A DNA stretch of 64,000 nt, from assembly GCA_033439765.1 (NCBI GenBank), contig JAULSN010000004.1, forward strand, positions 4,536,001-4,600,000. Reading direction: 5' to 3'. The position numbers were made by a program, and so were the translations under genes. The DNA comes from Lasiosphaeria ovina (taxonomy: Eukaryota > Ascomycota > Sordariomycetes > Sordariales > Lasiosphaeriaceae). The notes beneath the pieces were generated by a model. That model was not told the DNA's origin. It made no database searches and worked only from the letters and a program-made list of their open reading frames with translations. This document shows, piece by piece, positions 1-11,059 of this stretch. Position 1 is the first letter of the stretch; the number at the start of each line of letters is the position of its first letter.

Positions 1-807
1 ATACGACGGGGGTTTGCAATATCCATGTTTGCGGTTTGACGACGCGGCTGTCTTGTTGTGGTATGGTCCACCCGGCCGGGCAATCGAGGTGTTCGTCGTA
101 GCCGTTGATGGAATTGTGAGGTGGGCTTCGGACGGTTGACTGTGGGGGGGGGGGGAAGCTTATGCAGGGCCCGAGAGTGGCGCTGCGGGGCAGTGGGTTA
201 GGTGTATTCGGGCCTAGTTTTACTGCAAGACTGCTGCGTGTAATTGTGGCCCGACATCCACCGCCTCCAAGTCCATCTAAACTATGGACCTTCCGTGCTG
301 TACGGGATGTAGATCATACATTATCAGTTTTTGGCTGGCTCAGCTGGGGAGGTGTTCGAGCGACTGAGGCCATTTTCCTGTTCAACGACATTGACTCCAG
401 TCTTCCAAGGACGGGAATCTTTTCTTCCATGAGTTAATACTAAAGCCCTGTCACAAGCTGTAGTCATATCGCTGTCTATCTAGTGTTAAGGTACTTCCTA
501 AGACACTGACGCTGTTTCCCCCCATATAGGTTCCTTCCCAGCCTAAAATACCTGATGAGCCGAAGGCCGCAACAAACGCAGTGAAGGAAAAGAAACCCCG
601 GAGCGGCGAGAGTGGCAGCGCTACCGCATCACTCCAATACAAACACTATATAAACAAAGGCTTCCGGCCTTGGAAATACTAAATCAAAGCCGTGTAAATG
701 CCCATTTTCCGAGGACAAGACCGAATCCGTGATGAGAAGGCCCCATCACAATAAACTCCATTCTCACAGGCATGGCGCTCCCAGCTCCAGATCACTGCTC
801 TTCGCCA
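1..807. other. gene-free stretch at left edge
   Basis: No reading frame here has protein-like composition. A run of G lies near 146-157. The stretch probably holds 3' flanking sequence of the minus-strand gene at 808-1571 and an intergenic spacer. Confidence 0.5.
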
Positions 808-1571
808 TCATCTCTGCCCCAGTGCCAACACCCCAAAAGCGCGATCAAGTTCCTCTCCCTCATCCGGCACCGCCATCTCGCTCGCGCCGCCGGGGCCGTG
901 CCCCTCCTGCCCAAAGCCTGGCATGGGAGCAAACTGGCCCTGCGTGTGGTAATGATGCTGCTGCTGTTGGGAGACGCCGGCCATGGCAGTGTCTTCGCCA
1001 GCCGCAAGCTCGCGGTCCCACAGCGACGACGAAGAAGGCAGGCCTGGCGCTGGCGCCGGCACCGGCGTGGCATTGTTCGCAGCGCGCTCGGGCTCGAGCA
1101 GCCGCGCGTCGCTGTCGAGCCAGCCCGGCGCGAGGCGGCGCTTCTCGGCCAGCTCGCGCGCGCGGATCCGCTCGTCTAGGGCCCGCAGCTCGGCCTCGGC
1201 CTCGGCCTGCAGCTTGGCCACGTGTGCCGCCAGCGCGCGGCACGACGCGATGATGTCGTCGGGATGCGCCGCGTGCCCCGACGACGACACCACGTACTTG
1301 GGCCGCGCCGAGCCGTCTGCGCCGGGCCCCCCTGACGACGACGGCCCGCCGATGTCGGCGGCAGCCACTATCCCCGACGCTGACGGCGGTAGCGTGTTGG
1401 GCATGTTCTTGTACGTGTAGGGTAGCGTCGTGGCGGTCGGGAGGTTTACAAAGGGCGACACGGTTAGCGGGACCTGCTGAAGCAGCGGGTGGGAACCTGC
1501 AGATTGGGATTTTGTCAGCAGGGTGTAACCATGGGATGGAAGAGAGCTGGGGTCATACGATTGTCGTGCAT
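808..1571 (-). CDS. conserved fungal hypothetical protein with 13-nt first coding exon
   Basis: I propose a two-exon model: ATG at 1571, exon 1 1571-1559 (13 nt), intron 1558-1497 with a GTATGA donor, a CTGAC branch site and a CTGCAG acceptor, and exon 2 1496-808. The lengths sum to 702 nt, giving 233 aa. Without the intron the long frame has no ATG before the CDS body, which is why I chose this start. The protein begins with a Pro/Thr/Ser-rich stretch. A charged, Ala/Glu-rich probable coiled coil follows near residues 90-140 and ends in a KRRxAPGWLDxD-type block, which I recall as a conserved feature of small uncharacterised Pezizomycotina proteins. The C-terminus is Gln/His-rich. No signal peptide or membrane segment is visible and I do not know its function. 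It is divergent from the ICln-like gene with a 319-bp shared upstream region. Confidence 0.7.
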
Positions 1572-1890
1572 GGTGAAAGGCTGCTGAGCAAATGTGAGGG
1601 TGTTCTGGTTGACATTCAAGGAGCTTGTTGATGAATTGGTGTCCTCTACACGGATTCTGCAGGGTTGTTTGTCACTCGCTTGCGCGTGGCGGGGTGTCGA
1701 GTGACCTTGAAAGCTCTTGTGGGGTTGCAGGCACCGGCGATAAGGCCGATAAGGAAGCTCACCCCACTAAAATTTCCCCAAGCCGCCGCTATCCAGCTCC
1801 CCAAGCCCAAATAATGTCAACACTGCAGCGATCTGCGACTCCCGTTTCTGACCTCGAAACGCAAAACAGTACAAAGCACAAATCTCGAAG

Positions 1891-2953
1891 ATGCTACCCT
1901 CGATAATTCACTCGTCGCCGTCTCTGGGCGACTTTAAGACGCTTTCCGAGCATCTTGAGCAGACGCCCGAGACCTTCTACGGAGGAAAGCCCGTTCTTCA
2001 CTACCATGCGACGGGCGCAAAGGCTTGGATCCCGCGGTCGCAGCTGGGCCATCTGCCCTTCTTCCCTGCAGACTTCTCGTCCACGCCCACTGCCCCGGAG
2101 AGCAGCACTCTAGATGAGTCTTCCGAGGGAACCGTCGAGCAGAAAGTCGACATCTTTGTCGATTCCCGGTATGGGCCTGCTTTTCTCTAAAAATAACCTA
2201 GTCTCCCTAACTCCCCTTGCTCGCGCACACCCATGTATGCCCCTGCCCGCACCCATGCCCAGCCCTCGTTTCTCGAGCCTCAAGCTGACAGCCACTCCCA
2301 TCTCTTTCTCCCCAATCTAAAGTAACCTCACCATTTTCTGTTCCGCCGCCGAGTCTGGTCTCTCAGTTCCATACCCCTTGATCAGCATCCACGCGATCAA
2401 GACGCTCGGATCGGGCGACAACAAGTTCCCTTCGCTGTACCTCCAGCTGGAGCTCTCGGACGGTGGCGCCACCGACGACGAATTCGAGACGATCGACCTC
2501 ACAATCATCCCCTCCACCAATGCCACGACGGCCCCGACTGTGATCGGCAACACCGACCAGCCGCCCACGGAGGTCTCGCGACTGTTCGGCGCCATCACCG
2601 ACTGCTCGAACTTGAACCCCGACTCGGACGACGGCAGTAGCGATGACGACGGCGACCGCATCATCTTCGAGGACGGACCCGAGATTGTGGAGGGATTCTC
2701 GGGCGTTTATATGGGCGCCGGCAACGGGGACCTACCTCCCCCCATGCCCGGAAGCGGGGGCTGGATCACATCGGAGAACGTGAGCGAGTTTTTTGATGAG
2801 GACGGCAATTGGATTGGAGGCGAGGGCGTCAGCGGAGAGCTGGGTGACGGCGCTGGCGCCATCCACGGCCGCGACGACGATGAGGAAATGGCCAATGGAA
2901 CCAACGGACACGATGAGGCCACCGATACTAAGCGCCCTAGAACGGATTTGTAA
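1891..2953 (+). CDS. ICln-like (Voldacs domain) protein, Lot5-type
   Basis: Exon 1 is 1891-2168, the intron 2169-2322 (GTATGG donor, AAG acceptor) and exon 2 2323-2953; the sum is 909 nt, 302 aa. The N-terminal half has the pICln/Voldacs (PF03517) pattern: a Tyr/Gly strand block ending FYGGKPVLHY near residue 30, then after the splice a run of core strands containing NLTIF and ISIHAIKTL. Very acidic linkers and an acidic C-terminus (DDGSSDDDGD, DDDEE) follow, as in metazoan ICln. In animals this PH-fold protein is a chaperone that feeds Sm proteins into the methylosome and SMN pathway. The yeast relative Lot5 is poorly understood. A cytosolic or nuclear chaperone role is inferred from family. 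It converges with the ceramidase gene downstream. Confidence 0.8.
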
Positions 2954-3651
2954 CGGGTGGTCGGTTGCTTTTGTTGGGGAGTTGGAGTAGTCATGGATAT
3001 AGAACTTGGGGGGATGGGCCGTTGTGATCTCTTTTGCTCTCCTGTTGTGGGATGGCTGTGACACTAGGACGTGGCGCTATATCATCACTGGAGAGTTTCG
3101 TCTCTTTCTTCAGCACCGAGCTGCTGACGCTTGCGGTTAAGTCGATATCTTTATGTAGTTGTTCTGACCCGAGTACGGCGTTTGCCGTTCTGGCTAAATG
3201 AAATAATGAACTAACCACTCACAAATCTAACCTGTATTGCCCACTCATTTGTCTTTGGTGCCCTAATTGGCATCCAACAGCGTCATCCTCAAACTACAAC
3301 AAGTATTTGGCGGGTATATCAGTGAGGAGGCCCATAACAGCGTCCATTTGCGCAGAATTCTGTAAATGATCAACATGAATCAAGTGACCAGTGTCATTGA
3401 TGTGACGGAACAGTCAAGCAGAAATGACATTGGCCTATTGAACTGCAACTGAGAAGGAACTCTAGTCTAAATTAAAGCATGGGAAATATATGCAAACTAT
3501 AGGCCCTCATTAGTCGTATATATGAACGAGTAGTCTCGGATGGGTTGGGAGTTACGAACTGCTAGCAGCTGTAATGTACGCAATGAGCCGGAGTGGCGAG
3601 TCGGGTTCCGGGTACCCAGAAACTTGACATGTGTCACTATTGTTGGAACCG
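2954..3651. other. convergent intergenic region
   Basis: This 698-bp spacer lies between two converging genes (ICln-like and ceramidase). It is AT-richer than its neighbours and should hold both 3' UTRs. I see no further gene. Confidence 0.5.
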
Positions 3652-4689
3652 CTATTCCTCCTTCTCGCTGCTCAGCTCCTGGTGCATCTCCCTGACGATG
3701 TCCATGAACTGGCTGGCACCAATGGCCGTCAGGACATGCCACCACCCGTGCAGCTCCAGCAGCCAGGCCCAGGGCAGGCCGACGTGCTCCCTGAGCTCCC
3801 TGAGCTCGGCGCAGAACTCGAGGTCGATGTTCCAGAGGACGTAGCCGAAGACGAAAGCGAACAGGGCGCGCCACCCCCTGAACCGCCACGAGCGGCGCTT
3901 AGCCTCGGGGAAGGCCGGCTCCAGGTAGTAGAACAGGTAGATGCCGCGCAGGGTGATGAGAACGATCATAGCGCCAAAGGCCGTGTAGTGGTAGATGATC
4001 TCGCCGGTCCAGACGTAGAAGGCCGAGAAGAGCGGGTTGAAGAGGGCCAGGCCGGCCGAGATGAGCCGCGCGTTGGTCGGCGAGTGCCGCACCGGCATGG
4101 TGCCCTGCAGCACCGACCACGTCACGCCCAGCATCGACAGCTCGTCGGCGAACTGCATGTAGTGCCGCAGCGTCGCGTGGAACAGGAAGCTCGCGCCGCC
4201 CAGCACCAGCAGCGACGCCGACATGAAGTCCCACCTTGGCGACAGCAGACCCCGGCTGCCCGGGCCGTACATGTAGCGGAGGGCAAAGTATACTGATGGG
4301 TCCCATGTCAGTCAGTGCTGAGTGATTACAGGTCACGCATATCCAGAGTTCCAGATGAAAATCAAACCCCCCCCCCACCGGTCTCGAACCGGGAGGGCCA
4401 GGCCAAGTCTGAGGCTGGTCTCTGAGACTTGAATGCCATCCACATACCATAGGCGAGGTTCGTCAGCGCATTGATAAACTCGGCAAGATAGCGAGTGACG
4501 ACATAGTCTTCTTCGCAGAAACTGTCCAAAAAGGGGGGAGGATGTCAGCCCTGCTGCGCTGCGCCACACGGCCCGGGACCGGGTGCTCCCGCTTGTCTGC
4601 TTGGCTTACTTCGCCGTGCTGGTTGGCGGTCCATAGGCACCGCTCAGCGCCGTGGGATCGCCGGCAAAGTGGCGGTTGTGGTGTCCCAT
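3652..4689 (-). CDS. alkaline ceramidase (YPC1/YDC1/ACER family)
   Basis: Three exons: 4689-4610, 4521-4448 and 4292-3652, sum 795 nt, 264 aa. The phases fit at both junctions, and splicing restores the family signature STANFCEEDYVV followed by EFINALTNLAY. Several hydrophobic segments follow (about seven in all), with conserved His residues in the FLFHATL stretch and in the C-terminal ELHGWWHVLTAIG segment, matching the zinc-site histidines of ACER enzymes. The family hydrolyses phytoceramide or dihydroceramide to long-chain base and fatty acid in the ER or Golgi membrane. The length is slightly short for the family, mostly at the termini. It converges with the ICln-like gene. Another sphingolipid-type gene, a GT32 transferase, lies 16 kb away but is not adjacent. 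Confidence 0.9.
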
Positions 4690-6621
4690 GTTGAACAAAA
4701 AAATAGTTTGTGTTTCCAAACTGATCCAATCACCCCTTTTCAGTCTCTTTCCAGTCTCTGGTTGGTGAGAAATGTGAAAAAGTTTCAAGTTTCGTTACCG
4801 TCGGATGGCGCGGATGGAAATCTTGGCAATCGCTTTTTTTTGAGATTGAGAGGGAGAGATTGGATTGGAAATCGAATGACTGACTCACGTGATTGATCGG
4901 ACCATCGCTGCAACCAAGGCTTAGCCCGTTTGGGTCAATTGATAGTAAGAAGTTAATAAGATGCAGATGTCAATGGGACAATGCAGGGTTTTGGGCTGGT
5001 CAATTGCTGAAGGTTTGTTTGGCTAACTTGGCGGTTTGCTGTTGAGAGACTGGGGTTATTCGTAGATTAAGCGCCACGGGTGCCGGCTTGGGATTTCTAG
5101 TCGTGCTGTGGCTGGTAGCGCCTTGACTATTCAGCTTCTCAGCCGTGCGCCAATTCATCTTCATTGTGTGAACCGGGCTGTCATCAACTTTGGGAGCTTT
5201 TGCATTGTTGCTTTCTTTCTTTCTTTCTCTCTTTCTTCTTCTTTCTCTTTCTTCTTTCTCTCTTTCTTTCTTTCTTCTTTTTGCGTTAATGAGTTAAAAT
5301 ATTTGAAATTGATCTGCTCACTAGGATGAGCGACTAGCTAGCGGTTGTACATGTACATGTACATCAAGCTCGGCCTGGGAATTAGTTAATCAGACTGGTG
5401 AATGTAGTTAGTATCGAATGGCAGGCGATGAGACATAACACTGTGTGGGCAAGACGAGTTAATCAGTTGCTTATGTCCACCGTTCCCAATCGCCTTGAGA
5501 TCTGCCAGTTAATTGCTTCTTGCAGCTCAACGCTCTGATTTCCTTCACCCCTTCCTCATAAAGAGAGAGGAATGAAATATTGAGGACAACGGGAATTCCG
5601 AGGTAGATGCCGCCGTAGCCGACCGTCGATGTCAAGATTGCGGCTTCCAGAACAAACCGCCGAGTCTCTGCGTTGGAAGATGGAGGCATCATGTCCATCC
5701 ACCTCGGACACTTGTTGGCCGATGCTCTGACTGCCAAGGAAGAGCCACACACCACCGGGGATATGGCTTGATCGGCGATAGCCCGAGCTACATGGCAGCC
5801 AAGACAATACCGTCATCAAACCAGGAAGGCATGCAACTTGATCTTCTTGGCACTGGTGGCAGCAGAGGGGGGGCTGCCAGCAAAGGTGGTCGACGGGGTG
5901 GCGGACGGACGTTGCATTCCACGCCAAGACGTCTGTCAAGCAGGGCGAGCCAAGCACGGTACTTATAGAAATAATCATTAGCCATCGGAGAAATTTGGCT
6001 GCACCCCAGCTAATCCACTTTGGCGGCGGGCCAAGCCCACCCCCATCTAGCTGTCGATACTCGTGCTGCATATTACCCGGGGGGGTTTCAGATATTGCGC
6101 CGCCAATCACCACCGGCCCGCAGCCAAGCACGCCGCCGCCCTGGCCAATGGACAGGCCAGGGGACGCCGCTGCCGCTTAAAGCCACGCTCCCCCTTGTCC
6201 TGGGTGGGCAGGCAAGGGCCAGCTGACTCTGCCTCGCCGTAATCGTCTAAAGTATAAACATGGATTCCCCAGACCCCACACGCCCGAGCTCGAGGCATCA
6301 ATAAAGGATTTATATAGAGATTGGAGCCGGATGGGTGGCTGCTGCCACCTCGGCAGTTGGCCTCGAGCCTCCCAAAGCCTCCAAAGGTCCCGGGATAACG
6401 GATGTCGGTCCTCAGCGCTCTGGCCGGCACAGCAGCGCCGGGCCGTGTCTGCTGTCTGCTGTCTGCTGTCTGCTTGCAGATATAAAGCATGGATGGCTGA
6501 GCGGGCTCGTCCGTTGTCCCCTCCCGGCTCGCCCCGACACGGCCAGGGACGCGATACAGAAAGCCCGTGACATATTGCAAACACTAAGCTACCTAGTCGC
6601 CTATTTTTTGCTGCCGCCGCC
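4690..6621. other. intergenic region with pyrimidine tract
   Basis: This holds the upstream regions of the ceramidase (minus) and xylanase (plus) genes. A TTTC/TCTT-rich tract runs about 5211-5281 and a short GTACAT triplication lies near 5347-5363. Minus-strand frames at 5471-6131 include one segment with hydrophobic stretches (about 5500-5755), but I could not build a credible gene from them. Confidence 0.4.
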
Positions 6622-6922
6622 ATGCTCTCTTTTGCCATTCTTGTTCTCGGCCTCTGGGCAAGCGGGCTGGGGGTCGTTGCCGCCCCCTCGGCGAACTACT
6701 TCTGGTCGTCCTGGAGCGACGGCAAGCCCAAGCTCACCACAAAGAATGGCGCCGACGGGAAATTCAGCGTCAAGTGGTCTGGAGACAAGGGCAACTTTGT
6801 GATTGGGAAAGGCTGTGAGTCTGAGTCTGCCGCTCTATTCCACGTGAATTCCCCTACCTATTGTAGTCACTAGTGCTAACTGCGTCCAACTCTAGGGAGC
6901 ACGGGCGGCGCAAGGTAATTGA

Positions 6923-6959
<37 letters not shown>

Positions 6960-7440
6960 TCGTTCCCCCCTAATTATAGAAGCTCATCTGTTTGAATCAT
7001 CCAGGGAGGTGACGTACTCGGGCACGTTTGAGCCCGTGGGCAACGGCTACCTGAGCATCTACGGGTGGACGACGAACCCGCTTGTCGAGTACTACATCAT
7101 CGAGGCGTACGGCACGCACAAGCCGTCCAACACGTCCGAGGCCAAGATGAAGGGCAACTTCACGAGCGACGGCGGCTCGTACGAGATCATGACCAAGCAA
7201 AGAGTCAACAAGCCGTCCATCCAAGGCACCGCCACCTTTGCCCAGTACTGGTCCATTCGCTCCGAGAACAAGATCGGCGGAACTGTTAGTACGGGCAACC
7301 ATTTCAAGGCTTGGGAGGCTGCCGGTTTGAAGATGGGCAAGCAGAACTACATGATTGTTGCCATCGAGGGCCAGGACTCCAGTGGAACCGCCGACATCAC
7401 GGTTGGCGTGCCACCCACGCCGGCAGCCACGGGGGCCTAG
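6622..7440 (+). CDS. GH11 endo-1,4-beta-xylanase, secreted
   Basis: Three exons, 6622-6814, a 19-nt microexon 6896-6914, and 7005-7440, sum 648 nt and 215 aa. The microexon is required: it supplies the GWSTGGAR piece of the GH11 fold that joins the two long exons. Residues 1-21 form a signal peptide ending in VVAAP. The catalytic pair is visible: the nucleophile Glu (about 99) in NPLVEYYIIEAYG and the acid/base Glu (about 192) in VAIEGQDSSG. The thumb region (QRVNKPSIQGTATFAQYWSIR) and cord strands are in place. The enzyme should cleave xylan main chains outside the cell. There is no carbohydrate-binding module. Intron 2 carries a CT microsatellite. Confidence 0.95.
6925..6956. repeat. (CT)n microsatellite inside xylanase intron 2
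   Basis: About 16 CT units sit 10 nt after the donor of the second xylanase intron, upstream of the acceptor at 7004. Confidence 0.95.
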
Positions 7441-8697
7441 GCTGTCTTCGATGTCGGTGGTAAGTCTCTTGACTAGAGGTTGGCTCCAGGCTGTGTAATT
7501 AGGTACCTTGGCGAATTCTGGGCGGTGCCGGAAGCACGGCATCTGGGCATCGTCCCTGGCGCAATGAAAATGATAGCTCGATGTCGAGCACACGAGTGCT
7601 TAATGTACTTTTTTGCTGCATGATAGTGGCTCAAGTTGAATTGATTAGCTGACTGGGAAAAGAGGGCATTGCTGTTTGGAAAGCCGATTTGCGACCCATT
7701 ACCGTAACAATTCATTGAACGAAGCTGATAACAGCCATCCCCAACACAACGTCGAGGTTGATCATCAAGTATAATAATAAGACCAAGGGATAGGAGACCG
7801 TCTTGGGTGTCATTGGTAGTGTAATCCCAAGAGTCTGTCTGACAGGGTTGCAAGGAACGGAAGTGGATTTTTTACCAAACTTGGCGAATCAAGCGAAGGG
7901 TCCCCTGAACCAGCAAAGTCGAAAGTTTTGGCTTTAGAAGTAAACACTGGCTGGCAGGGGAGGGAAGCCGAAGACCTGTCGTCACTCTTGCCTTGGATCC
8001 TTAGTCATATTAATCTGAGATTTTGAGTACGAGACCTTGAACATTACTGGTACCTTGTCGCAGTTAGGTGAAATGTAGCCCGCCAGACGCAGCAGTTGAG
8101 GGGGCGCGAACCCTAACCCTGTAACTTACACGGCACAGACGGCAAAGCAAGAGCGCGCCGCGTGAGACAATTCGGAATTGAGCTTACCACAGGGTGGGCA
8201 TTGCAGTGATGCTCCTCCCTCCACAGGCGCAGGCGCAGGCGCAGGCACATGCAGGCGGCACAAACAAGGCGCAAGCCAACGTAAGACACTTGTGAGGCCG
8301 GGCCAACCACCGACGCGGGTCAGGGCGATGTGGCTGCCCTTCCTTCACTTCTTCCATTTTCCACCTTCTTTCTCTCCACTGGGACATGTATTTGCAAGCT
8401 CACAACGGGGCACGTGCAGGCATGGCCATCTCGCAGACAAACAACACCTCCCTCGAAATATTTAGTGTCCCTGACAATTGGCCATCCCCAAGAAACTGCA
8501 ATTTGCCCTTGGCGCGCTTCTCCCGCGCAGATGATGTGCCTGAAATTTTGTGGGACACTGCTGTGACGCCGGCGCATCCTGGGTTTTGACGGCTCAGGTC
8601 CTCTCACCCTCCAGGACCAGCCCGACCCCCTTTCCCCATTATTGCCCAAACCACCGGAGGCATTCCACACCCCGCCGAGTCCGTATCTTCCGCGAAG
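7441..8697. other. intergenic region
   Basis: It holds the xylanase 3' flank and the GT31-like gene's promoter. There are two adjacent CCCTAA units near 8108-8119 and a short GCAGGC array near 8225-8247. I see no convincing gene. Confidence 0.5.
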
Positions 8698-10161
8698 ATG
8701 CTCTTTAGGTTGCCGTCTTTTCTGTGGCGGCGGACGCGGCACCGCTTGCACGTGCGCCTCCGGACCCTGCTATACGTCACCATCGGCGGTCTGCTCTTCG
8801 CATGGCTGTGTCTGCCATACGACAACACCATCCGTCTGGCCATCCGATTCAATGTCAAGAGGATACAAGCAGCCCTGGGTGGCCGGCCAAGTGAGAACTG
8901 GGTCTTCGCCCCACCTAGGCGACCCATCAACCTGAGAGAGGACGCCCTCATCATCGTCAAGACCGGCTACGGCACACAGCAGAGGGTGCAGGCTTGGTTT
9001 GAGTCTCTGAGCGATAAGAGCGAACTCCACGACTTTCTCATTGTCGGCGACTATATATCTCAGCCGCGCAAGCACGTCGTGTACCGCGGCCAAGAGCTGC
9101 CCGTCCACGACGTGGTGAATCAGACGCTGAGCCAAAAGATCCTGTCTAACCAACAGATGCACCCGCGGGCCATCAAGTACCAGGAGCTTACCGCGGCTAT
9201 TGAGAGCGGGGATGAAGAGCATAGTCTTAAACTTGCCAAGTCCTCTGGGTGGGAGCTGGATGCGCTCAAGGTGAGAACTTTGATTATCCACCCCCTGAGA
9301 ACACTGACCATCTTGTTCTGACTGCGCGAACAGTTCATCTCGGCTCTTGAACTCGCATATGCAAAGTTCCCATACAAAAAGTGGTTTATCCTCGTCGACG
9401 ACGACACGTATCTTATCCAGCCTTCGCTGAAGCAGTTTCTGAGCCAGCTCGACGGCGAACACCCCTACTACCTCGGCAATGTCGTCGGCAGTTTTAGCGT
9501 CCGATTTGCTCATGGGGGGTCTGCCATTATCCTCTCGCACAAAACCATGCGAAACCTCCTTCTCAAAAACCAGCCGGTGGTCTCGAGGGCCCACTCCGAG
9601 ACTCTGTCGGAACCGTGGGGCGACCGGTTGCTCGCGAGGACGCTGATAAGGACGGGCGTATTTCTCGACGAGAGATGGAGCCACCTGTTCAGCGGCGAGA
9701 CTCCGCGCCTCAGCAAGATCCGTGCCGACCGCTTCTGCTCTCCCATCCTGTCGTTCCACAGCCTGCACTCGCCCGAGGAAATGGTTGCCACCGGCAAGCT
9801 CTACCAGGATGTCAAGAAACCCGTCCTCTGGATCGACCTGTGGGAAATGTTCAGAGCGCCAGCGCCGTGGCGCAGTGGGGTCCAGACTGTCCGCCAGAAC
9901 TGGGACCACGTTGGTGACCCGGAGACGGGCGACCCGAGCACGGTGTCTACCGTTTGGTACGGCGTGAAAACTGCCGAGGAGTGCGCCAAGAAGTGCAAGA
10001 CACACTCAAAGGCCTGCATGGCGTGGGCCTGGAACCCCAAGTTCGGCAACCAATGCCGCGTCAGCCCGTGGATGACTGTCGGGCATGAGGCAGAGGACGT
10101 GCAGTCTGGATTCAACGAGCCACGCGTCAAGAAGCTCGAGATGAACTGCTTCCCGTATTAA
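8698..10161 (+). CDS. GT31-like (fringe-type) Golgi glycosyltransferase with Cys-rich tail
   Basis: Exon 1 is 8698-9270 and exon 2 9334-10161 (intron GTGAGA...AACAG, phase 0), giving 466 aa. The architecture is type II membrane: a basic N-terminus, one transmembrane segment at about residues 22-42 (LRTLLYVTIGGLLFAWLCL), then a luminal catalytic domain. The DXD-type metal/nucleotide-sugar motif is WFILVDDDTYL (Asp 213-215), followed by the GGSAIILS acceptor-site block, as in fungal fringe-like GT31 proteins. The last ~90 residues contain paired cysteines (EECAKKCKTHSKACMAW) resembling a PAN/apple-like module, a combination I associate with fungal members of this group. Substrate is unknown; a galactosyl- or GlcNAc-transferase role is only a family guess. 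Confidence 0.85.
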
Positions 10162-10986
10162 GAATGAAGCAAACAACGGTCGAGCTACGAATGCCAATTA
10201 TTAGCAATGAAGAAAGGAAAAGAAAACAATGTCTCACCGCCAGTTTGTCGATCAACCATGGCAAGACTCGGAGAGGCATTAATCTCACCCCCGAGACTGG
10301 CGGCACCCGAAGCCTTGACGTCTTTTCAACTCTACCCGCGGAACACTTCCAAAGCAGCGGGGAGAATGCGGCTGAAACAGAGCCGCTGTGTCACGGTTAC
10401 CGAAAACATGTTTACATATGAAATAACACAACCAGGTTACTCGTGGGAGTACAATTGACGGTAACCTACGGATTTATTGTTACCTGTTCGGCAACTTTGC
10501 CGACTCTGCGAAATGTGTTTAATAGGAGATGTGGCAAATTAGAGAGCCTCTGCACGGCTTTGTCACAACTTTACATGGTAAGATCTTAGATATGCTCTAG
10601 ACTAGTGTAGTAATAGATAGTTGAGGGTTAGTAAATCATCAATACGCGGGCATTGGAAGCGGTAGTTAGAAGGAGAATTAACCGATGCGTAGGCAAGGGG
10701 AATTAAATAATAACGAGGTAAGATTGATAATCTATTTATTATCTATTTACACTAGATTAAAAACAAAGCGTGAGACAAACCAAAGGGAGGGGAGGGGATA
10801 CGACGCTCAACACCGTACGGCGTATAGCTACGGCGTTTTGTTTTCTTTTTTGTTAAAAGAGAAGAAAAAGAGTTCCGTGAGTGAACTCCCACAGTGTTGA
10901 ACCACACGATAACAGTAAAAAGGAAGAGAAAAAAGTTCTTCTGCTATAGAGGGCAAAAGAAAAGGAGAACTCGCCGCCGGGAATTG
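10162..10986. other. intergenic region
   Basis: The first part is the GT31-like gene's 3' flank and the rest is AT-rich. I see no gene before the tRNA. Confidence 0.5.
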
Positions 10987-11059
10987 AGCCCGACGTGGGG
11001 GTCGAACCCACAACCTTGAGATTAAGAGTCTCACGCTCTACCGATTGAGCTAGCCGGGC
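10987..11059 (-). tRNA. tRNA-Lys (anticodon CTT), intronless
   Basis: Read on the minus strand, the sequence folds as a complete cloverleaf. The acceptor stem GCCCGGC pairs with GTCGGGC (one G-T), the D-arm contains AGCTCAATCGGTAGAGC, the anticodon stem TGAGA/TCTCA encloses loop CTCTTAA (anticodon CTT), and the T-arm contains GGTTCGACCCC. The A and B box promoter elements are intact. It has no intron. CCA is not encoded, as usual in eukaryotes. Confidence 0.95.

Noticed and set aside
729..1253. several overlapping plus-strand Arg/Pro/Ala-rich frames
   Set aside because: They are shadows of the GC-rich minus-strand gene at 808-1571.
4370..4400. T-arm-like GGTCTCGAACCGGGAGG in the ceramidase intron
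   Set aside because: No matching cloverleaf; it lies inside an intron with a C homopolymer.
5471..6131. minus-strand frames with hydrophobic stretches upstream of the xylanase gene
   Set aside because: Three frames alternate with no consistent splice sites; no recognisable domain.
8770..10005. 411-codon frame antisense to the GT31-like gene
   Set aside because: It mirrors the high-GC codon use of the sense gene across its intron; the sense protein has clear catalytic motifs.
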